Assembly: GCA_017623215.1 (NCBI GenBank)
Contig: JAGAPO010000063.1
Span: 1 to 34,638, forward strand
DNA: 34,638 bases
Direction: 5' to 3'
DNA from: Lachnospiraceae bacterium
GTDB taxonomy: Bacteria; Bacillota; Clostridia; Lachnospirales; Lachnospiraceae
Below the pieces are notes generated by a model. That model saw nothing but the letters and a program-made list of their open reading frames with translations. It ran no database searches and had not been told where the DNA came from. Both the position numbers and the translations under genes were made by a program. Within the stretch, counting starts at the first letter, position 1. Every line of letters starts with the position of its first letter. Positions 29,437 to 34,638 of the stretch are shown piece after piece.

Positions 29437-31668
29437 CTACAATACGCCGGTTCCCTTCATATCCCGAATGCAGTCTGCAAGCCCTGTATAGCGCCTCTGC
29501 TCGCTCACATTATCGATCATGACCTGAATCATATGCGGGTCGCCTACGATGGTAACGCAGGATTTGGCTCTGGTTACCGCGGTATAGAGAAGGTTGCGGT
29601 TAAAGAGCATTCTGGGACCGGTCAGAATCGGCATCACAACCGCCGGATATTCACTTCCCTGCGACTTATGAATCGTAACTGCATAGGCAAGCTCCAGCTC
29701 CTCGAGCTGCGCGAACGGGTATTCCGTCATTCGCCCCTCGTCGAATTCAATCGTCATGTTCTCAGCGAACAGGTTGATCTCCCGGATGATTCCGATATCC
29801 CCGTTATAGATTCCGGTTCCGGCCTCTACCGCGATCCCGTAGCGGCTCTTTATCTCCCACGCCTGCTGGTAGTTGTTCTTAATCTGCATGACCTTGTCGC
29901 CTTCGCGGAACAGACCCGAAGACGTCTCTTTTTCCTTCTTGCCCGGGTCCGCCGGATTCAAATACTGCTGCAGCACCTTGTTCAGCCGCTCCACACCAAG
30001 CTCTCCCTTCCGCATCGGCGTCAGAACCTGGATATCATAGGGCTCGGCGTTCACGTATTTGGGAAGCTTGTTGCGGATAAGGTTTAACATAACCGCGATA
30101 ATGACATTCGGATCATTCCGGTTGAGCAGAAAGAAATCCCTGCTCTTATTGTCCAGGCGAATCTGCTCGCCCGCATTGATCTTGTGTGCATTTACAATGA
30201 TATCGCTCTCGGCGGCCTGACGGAATATCTTGGTCAGGCGGACTACGTTAAAGGCTCCGGAATCAATGATGTCCTTTAAGACATTTCCGGGGCCGACGGA
30301 CGGGAGCTGGTTCACGTCCCCGACGAGGATCAGGCGCGTTCCGACGGAGACTGCCTTTAAGAGAGCGTTCATCAGGGAGATGTCCACCATCGACATCTCA
30401 TCAATGATAACAACATCTGCCTCAAGCGGGTTGCTCTCATTGCGGTCGAACATGATCTTTTTATCATCCTCTTCCACATTGCCGGTAAGCTCGAGCATCC
30501 GATGGATGGTTCTCGCATCATAACCGGTTGTCTCGGACATTCGCTTTGCGGCGCGCCCGGTCGGAGCCGCAAGCAGAATATCCATCCCTTCCGATTCGAA
30601 GAACCGAATAATCGTGTTAATCGTGGTCGTCTTACCGGTACCGGGGCCGCCCGTCAGAACGAATACACCGTGCTTTGCCGCCTCGATAACCGCATTTCGC
30701 TGCATCTCATCGAGCGTAATGTTGGACTGCTTCTCAACCCGTTTTAGCATCGACTCGATCTCCGCATCCAGAATATCGCAGCGGATATCCAGATCAAGGA
30801 GCATTCTCGCCACGTTCAGTTCCAGATAATAAAAGCTCGCCGCATAGATTCGGACGTCTCCGTCCTTCTCTTTTTTCATAATCTTTTTCTCGAGCAAAAG
30901 CGCGGTCAGGTGTCTTTCGATGCTCTCAAGCGGTACCCCGAGCAGCTCGCCGGTCCGGCGCTTTAACTCCGGCTCCGGCAGATACACATGCCCATTCGCC
31001 GCAGCCTGCGACAGCGCATACAGAAGCCCCGCCCGAATTCGGTAATCCGAGTCCGTTCCGATCCCGACCCTTGCCGCAATCTCATCCGCAATCTTAAAGC
31101 CGACGCCGGTAATGTCCTCCGCCATCTGATACGGATTCTCCCGGACTACCTGGTACATCCGTTCCCCGTACTGCTTATAGATCTTCACCGCAAGATTAGT
31201 GGTAATTCCGTACTGCGCAAGGAACAGCATCGCGCTGCGAAGCTCCCGTTTTTCGGAGAACTGTCGGTAAATCTCCCTTGCCATCTTCTCGCTGATGCCC
31301 TTAACCTCCGCAAGCCGCTCCGGCTCCTCCTCGATCACGCGGAACGTCTCCGCCTTAAATCTTCTAACAATTCTGGCTGCAAGTGCCGTTCCGACCCCTT
31401 TAATCGCACCCGAACCCAGATACCGCTCCATCGCCGCCACATCCGTCGGCTCCTTGACCTCGCTCTCCTGTACCTGAAACTGTTCTCCGTAGACCGGATG
31501 CGATGTGTATTGCCCGGAAAGACTCAGATACTCCCCCTCGCTGATGAACGGAAAGCTCCCGACACAGGTTGCTTCCCCTTCCTCATTCGAAAGCTCAAAT
31601 ACGGTATATCCATTCTCCGCATTTCGAAATACAATACGCTCTACATACCCCTCCAGTACCTCTGCCAT
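29437..31668 (-). CDS. recD2: RecD2-type ATP-dependent DNA helicase
   Basis: A 743-residue superfamily 1B 5'-3' helicase of the RecD2 group, which works without RecBC and takes part in replication-fork repair. An OB-like N-terminal domain is followed by a helix-hairpin-helix region (Y-L-G-S-G-A-I-K-G-V-G, about residues 82-92, and later G-V-G-F-K-I-A-D), then the motor: motif I G-G-P-G-T-G-K-T-T (about 339-347), motif II V-I-I-D-E-M-S-M-V-D, motif III L-V-G-D-V-N-Q-L-P-S-V-G, and motif VI Y-A-V-T-I-H-K-S-Q-G-S-E plus Y-T-A-V-T-R-A. The frame is open 28 codons upstream, through the mreB terminator; the Met at 31668 has AAAGGA seven nt upstream and is chosen. Confidence 0.95.
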   Translation of the reverse strand: MAEVLEGYVERIVFRNAENGYTVFELSNEEGEATCVGSFPFISEGEYLSLSGQYTSHPVYGEQFQVQESEVKEPTDVAAMERYLGSGAIKGVGTALAARIVRRFKAETFRVIEEEPERLAEVKGISEKMAREIYRQFSEKRELRSAMLFLAQYGITTNLAVKIYKQYGERMYQVVRENPYQMAEDITGVGFKIADEIAARVGIGTDSDYRIRAGLLYALSQAAANGHVYLPEPELKRRTGELLGVPLESIERHLTALLLEKKIMKKEKDGDVRIYAASFYYLELNVARMLLDLDIRCDILDAEIESMLKRVEKQSNITLDEMQRNAVIEAAKHGVFVLTGGPGTGKTTTINTIIRFFESEGMDILLAAPTGRAAKRMSETTGYDARTIHRMLELTGNVEEDDKKIMFDRNESNPLEADVVIIDEMSMVDISLMNALLKAVSVGTRLILVGDVNQLPSVGPGNVLKDIIDSGAFNVVRLTKIFRQAAESDIIVNAHKINAGEQIRLDNKSRDFFLLNRNDPNVIIAVMLNLIRNKLPKYVNAEPYDIQVLTPMRKGELGVERLNKVLQQYLNPADPGKKEKETSSGLFREGDKVMQIKNNYQQAWEIKSRYGIAVEAGTGIYNGDIGIIREINLFAENMTIEFDEGRMTEYPFAQLEELELAYAVTIHKSQGSEYPAVVMPILTGPRMLFNRNLLYTAVTRAKSCVTIVGDPHMIQVMIDNVSEQRRYTGLADCIRDMKGTGVL

Positions 31669-31750
31669 GAAACCATCCTTTCGTTCCGGGAAATCGATTA
31701 CGCTTCCGCAGGCCGCTCCCATGCCCCTTTTCCCGGCAGTCTCTTCAGTC

Positions 31751-31778
31751 AAAAACAGGTGCTGCGAACCGCAGCACC
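31751..31778 (-). terminator. Terminator of the mreB-like gene
   Basis: On the minus strand a 9-bp stem (GGTGCTGCG / CGCAGCACC, loop GTT) is followed by TGTTTTTGA. It lies between the mreB-like and recD2 genes and argues against one transcript for both. Confidence 0.85.
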
Positions 31779-31796
31779 CATCCAGTCATATCATTC

Positions 31797-31880
31797 TTAA
31801 TTGCAGCTATGCCCCTTCGAACTTCTTAAGCCTTCCAATTCCCTGGTGAGGTCTTTTTCCCCTTCGAAGTGCTTCTCCAT
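31797..31880 (-). CDS. Possible 27-residue microprotein overlapping the mreB stop
   Basis: The mreB-like stop TAA overlaps an ATG (TAATG), opening 27 codons (M-E-K-H-F-E-G-E-K-D-L-T-R-E-L-E-G-L...) that end 19 nt before the mreB terminator. The TAATG arrangement allows translation restart by the same ribosome. The peptide is charged and probably helical. There is no sign of a known family, and a chance reading frame of this length is quite possible. Confidence 0.25.
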   Translation of the reverse strand: MEKHFEGEKDLTRELEGLRSSKGHSCN

Positions 31881-32872
31881 TAATCTCTTTTTCCGCTTAA
31901 GAACTCTACATATTTGCCCGTTCCAATCGCAACCGCCGTCATCGGATCCTCTGCGGTCATCGTTGTGATTCCGGTCTTCTCTTCGATCAGCTCCTCCAGA
32001 CCGTACAGTAAGCTTCCGCCGCCCGTCAGCACAATTCCGCGATCCGCGATATCCGCCGCAAGTTCCGGAGGGGTCTTCTCAAGTACGCTGTGAACCGCTT
32101 CCACAATCTGGGAGGTCGTCTCCTGAAGCGCTTCCTCCGTCTCCTCGGATGTGACGGAGATCGTCTTCGGAAGTCCTGTCACCAGGTTCCGTCCTCTGAC
32201 ATCGATCGATATCGTCTCCGGTCTTCTGTAGGCCGTACCAATCTTAATCTTAATATCCTCGGCGGTTCTCTCACCGATTAACAGATTATGCTTCTTTCTC
32301 ATGTAACGGACAATCGCCTCGTCGAAATCATCGCCCGCAATCTTAATGGAGGTGCTGACAACGGTTCCTCCCAGGGAAATCACTGCGATATCCGAGGTTC
32401 CGCCTCCGATATCCACGATCATATTGCCGCAGGGCTTGGAAATATCAATCCCCGCGCCGATTGCAGCCGCGATCGGCTCCTCAATAATTGCAACCTCTCT
32501 CGCACCTGCATTATAAGTAGCGTCCTCAACTGCCTTCTTCTCGACCTCGGTTACGCCGCTCGGAACGCAGACGCTGATTCTGGGCTTGCGGAATCTCTGC
32601 TTGCCGCCTGCCTTCTGAATGAAATACTTCAACATCTTCTCGGTTACCGTATAATCCGAGATAACGCCCTGACGCAGCGGACGAACCGCGATAATATTGC
32701 CCGGCGTACGGCCAATCATGAGTCTTGCCTCCTCACCGATTGCCTTAATCTTGTTGGTGTCACGGTCAAATGCCACAACGGAGGGCTCCCTTAATACAAC
32801 ACCCTTCCCCTTTATATAAACCAGTATACTGGCGGTACCCAAATCAATACCAATATCACTGCCCAACATCAT
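31880..32872 (-). CDS. mreB: MreB/Mbl-family cell-shape protein
   Basis: A 330-residue actin-like protein that guides wall synthesis along the cell side. Phosphate-1 motif G-I-D-L-G-T-A-S (residues 6-13), phosphate-2 V-D-I-G-G-G-T-S-D-I-A (about 157-167) and the adenosine motif L-T-G-G-G-S-L-L-Y-G (about 286-295) are all intact. No mreC/mreD follows, which suits the separate Mbl-type paralogue, so the symbol mbl may be the better one. AAGGAG precedes the first of two adjacent ATGs. The promoter is at 32966-32994. Confidence 0.93.
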   Translation of the reverse strand: MMLGSDIGIDLGTASILVYIKGKGVVLREPSVVAFDRDTNKIKAIGEEARLMIGRTPGNIIAVRPLRQGVISDYTVTEKMLKYFIQKAGGKQRFRKPRISVCVPSGVTEVEKKAVEDATYNAGAREVAIIEEPIAAAIGAGIDISKPCGNMIVDIGGGTSDIAVISLGGTVVSTSIKIAGDDFDEAIVRYMRKKHNLLIGERTAEDIKIKIGTAYRRPETISIDVRGRNLVTGLPKTISVTSEETEEALQETTSQIVEAVHSVLEKTPPELAADIADRGIVLTGGGSLLYGLEELIEEKTGITTMTAEDPMTAVAIGTGKYVEFLSGKRD

Positions 32873-32965
32873 TCTGTTACTCCTTTCCTGATTCCCTGAA
32901 TCATCTGTACCCTGTTCTGTTATCTATATTGTAAGTCTAACCTTCGCATGCTCATATTCTATACC

Positions 32966-32994
32966 ATTATAAACGCATCCTGTTGATTTTTCAA
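32966..32994 (-). promoter_or_regulatory. Promoter of the mreB-like gene
   Basis: On the minus strand: -35 TTGAAA (32994-32989), 17-nt spacer, perfect -10 TATAAT (32971-32966); ~85-nt leader. The rest of the gap up to 33060 is AT-rich without recognisable features. Confidence 0.8.
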
Positions 32995-33064
32995 AGGTTA
33001 TTTTATTAAGATTATGAAATTGTTGAATTTTACCAGTTACGACATGCAAAATCCGCCAATTCTC

Positions 33065-33162
33065 GACAGATCAGCGCTCCAGCATAACCTTTCCTTCCCG
33101 ACAGTCAGTGTTCTAACATGACCTTTCCTTCCCGACGGTCAGCGCTCCAGCATAACCTTCAG
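33065..33162. repeat. Three ~34-bp direct repeats covering a gene end
   Basis: Units of the type GACAGTCAGCGCTCCAGCAT / AACCTTTCCTTCCC start at 33065, 33100 and 33134 (periods 35 and 34). The third copy contains the last codons and stop of the desulfidase-like gene (33139 on), so the two downstream copies repeat the gene's 3' end (V-M-L-E-R-stop). The middle copy is the most diverged (TGTTCTAACATG for CGCTCCAGCATA). Confidence 0.85.
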
Positions 33163-34413
33163 GATCTCCTTATCGGTCTGGCGCATTCCCTCTTTGCCGA
33201 TATATCCAACTGTACTGATAGTTTTTCCCGTTTCTTCCTTTAATATACCGGTATGCGCTTCATATGCCTTGCCGCGCATTGCAAGATGATGGGACATCAG
33301 CGCTGCGTCAAGACTCGACGCAATCTTGGCCGCACAGGATACTTTCGCTCCGTCACAGATGATTCCCGGAATATCCGCAAGTGTATTCTCGATCGTCATT
33401 CGAATCTGTTCCATCGTTCCGCCCGCCATATACGTCAGCGCCGCGCCCGAGGAACACGAAACCGACACCGCGCCGCAGAACGCCGATAATTTGCCGATGA
33501 ATTCTTTCTGAAATATCGTCAGCAGATTCGAAAATACGAGCGCACGATACCGCATCTCCTCGGAAAGTCCATTCTCTCTCGCATATATGATAACCGGAAC
33601 CGAGCTCGCAATTCCCTGATTGCCGCTTCCGGAATTGATGATAACCGGCATCTCGCAGCCGCCCATTCTGGCCTCCGAAGCCGCCGCGGTATACGCTTTC
33701 ATCTTGGTACCAAGGCCATCCGCATAGGCCTCCCTGATTACTTTTCCGATCCCGAGACCATATTTCCCCGTCATGCCTTCTTCAGCAATTGCCATGTTGC
33801 ACGCAATCTGACGATCCATCAGTTCTTTTATGCGATCAAGCTCAATGGTATCGGCGAATTCCTTAATGTTCTCCAGATTCAGAAGCTTCCGATCCGCCTT
33901 GGTTCCGGACTCGTCCCCTTTCTCATCCTTTTCATACAGCACCTTACCATTCTTTTCAATACGGGTAATATTCGTATGCGCGTGACGAATCTCCAGCATA
34001 ACCTCATCCCCTCCGCCATACAGGTTCAGACGAATATGCAGAGGAACCGGAGAATCCAAAAGCTCTACGGTACAAAAGCCTTCCTGAAGCAACTTCTTTG
34101 CCGTCTCGATATCGTCCGGAGTTACACTCTCTAATACTTCCATATTCCTTGCGGCATCTCCGCCCGTCATTCCAAGCGTCACGCCCGCTTCAATTCCCAT
34201 CATATAACCTGAATTCGGAATCGTCACGCAGCGCACATTCTTAATTATATTACCGCTGCACCACGCCGTCACACGCTCCGGCATTCTTCCAAATACCTCT
34301 CTCGCCTTCGCAGCCGCATACGCAAGAGCAATCGGCTCCGTGCACCCCATGGCCGGAATCAGTTCTTCCTCCAGAATCTTAATATACTCCCGACAAATTG
34401 TTTCATTCAGCAT
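33139..34413 (-). CDS. L-cysteine desulfidase-like protein (CyuA / serine dehydratase alpha family)
   Basis: A 424-residue iron-sulfur enzyme of the UPF0597/CyuA group, which releases sulfide, ammonia and pyruvate from L-cysteine; relatives are L-serine dehydratase alpha chains. Conserved cysteines likely to hold the [4Fe-4S] cluster are in A-M-G-C-T-E-P (residue ~23), S-C-S-S-G and C-D-G-A-K-V-S-C-A-A-K (about 355-365). G-S-G-N-Q-G lies in the middle. A single chain contains both halves, and no adjacent beta subunit is present. AAGGAG lies ~11 nt before the ATG. A promoter with a flanking palindrome is upstream. Role: cysteine use or detoxification in anaerobic growth (family knowledge). Confidence 0.85.
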   Translation of the reverse strand: MLNETICREYIKILEEELIPAMGCTEPIALAYAAAKAREVFGRMPERVTAWCSGNIIKNVRCVTIPNSGYMMGIEAGVTLGMTGGDAARNMEVLESVTPDDIETAKKLLQEGFCTVELLDSPVPLHIRLNLYGGGDEVMLEIRHAHTNITRIEKNGKVLYEKDEKGDESGTKADRKLLNLENIKEFADTIELDRIKELMDRQIACNMAIAEEGMTGKYGLGIGKVIREAYADGLGTKMKAYTAAASEARMGGCEMPVIINSGSGNQGIASSVPVIIYARENGLSEEMRYRALVFSNLLTIFQKEFIGKLSAFCGAVSVSCSSGAALTYMAGGTMEQIRMTIENTLADIPGIICDGAKVSCAAKIASSLDAALMSHHLAMRGKAYEAHTGILKEETGKTISTVGYIGKEGMRQTDKEILKVMLER

Positions 34414-34451
34414 ATCGCTTTTGTCTCCTTTATACTTCCTTCTCTCATTTT

Positions 34452-34481
34452 AGTCTATCACATCCTGTCATTTACTGTCAA
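34452..34481 (-). promoter_or_regulatory. Promoter of the desulfidase-like gene
   Basis: On the minus strand: -35 TTGACA (34481-34476), 18-nt spacer, -10 TAGACT (34457-34452) with an upstream TGn extension. Just upstream of the -35 is the palindrome GCTGTA-TCC-TACAGC (34488-34502), placed like an operator. Confidence 0.65.
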
Positions 34482-34502
34482 CATTATGCTGTATCCTACA
34501 GC

Positions 34503-34638
34503 TCTGAAAGGTAAATTCATTTAATAGCCTGCCATTTGTAGTAAATTTACAATTTCCACATTTTCTGTGAATACAGCAAAGTTATCCACATCATATATTT
34601 ATGAATGTGCCTTTCCTGTTTTGTGAAAAACTTTATAA
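34503..34638. other. AT-rich edge with a perfect DnaA box
   Basis: No gene is visible. TTATCCACA (34582-34590) matches the DnaA-box consensus exactly; ATTTCCACA (34551-34559 region), TGTGAATAC (34566-34574) and TGTGAAAAA (34622-34630) are near matches on either strand. The palindrome GTAAATTTAC lies at 34541-34550. The stretch continues past the window. Confidence 0.4.

Overview
The window reads as a chromosomal segment of a Gram-positive, low-to-mid GC anaerobe, most likely a Clostridia/Lachnospiraceae-type bacterium. Pointers are strong AAGGAGG-type ribosome sites, sigma-A-like promoters (TTGACA/TATAAT, 17 nt spacing), a lipoprotein/LplB/YtcP-type sugar ABC transporter, RecD2, a lone MreB/Mbl, an L-cysteine desulfidase-type protein and an iron alcohol dehydrogenase. 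The taxon is inferred from gene content, not from a marker gene.

Left part (1 to about 19,850) is a carbohydrate-use region. On the minus strand lie the 5' part of a GH2 glycosidase (cut by the window edge) and a three-gene ABC importer behind a strong promoter and a ~285-nt leader. Divergent to it is a strongly folded RNA element followed by a large GH95-like gene carrying an in-frame 33-bp tandem repeat. Next come an rRNA-type methyltransferase and, divergently, an iron alcohol dehydrogenase; then an AraC regulator, a broken GH16 gene, and a plus-strand run of MBL-fold hydrolase, galactonate-dehydratase-like enolase-superfamily enzyme, SDR dehydrogenase and a GH39/GH5-like glycosidase. A second AraC regulator is divergent from a sugar isomerase/epimerase and a Gfo/Idh/MocA oxidoreductase. 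Taken together the genes can import oligosaccharides, trim them in the cytoplasm (no glycosidase here has a clear signal peptide) and oxidise or isomerise the released sugars. SDR + lactonase-like hydrolase + aldonate dehydratase would form the first three steps of a non-phosphorylating oxidative sugar route; no aldolase or 2-keto-3-deoxy-acid kinase is in the window.

Right part (about 19,900 to 34,638) is mostly housekeeping, nearly all on the minus strand: MATE exporter, small (p)ppGpp synthetase, an 88-residue coiled-coil protein, TrpRS, a CPBP membrane protease, a methyltransferase with a TTG start, ComF, a nucleotidyltransferase, RecD2, MreB/Mbl and a CyuA-like desulfidase. The one plus-strand pair (acyl-ACP thioesterase, CvfB-like S1 protein) is preceded by a second copy of the folded RNA element seen upstream of the GH95 gene.

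The most interesting item is that pair of elements (5158-5279 and 25588-25707). They share a three-stem design, the string TTTGACAAGC in the first arm and GAAGGA[G/A]CGAAGCGA at the junction; each begins about where its promoter would start transcription and each precedes an unrelated gene. I cannot match them to an RNA family that I can name. Other notable items are the repeat inside the GH95-like enzyme, the GH16 remnant, a six-copy 14-bp tandem repeat, and a triplicated gene end at the desulfidase.
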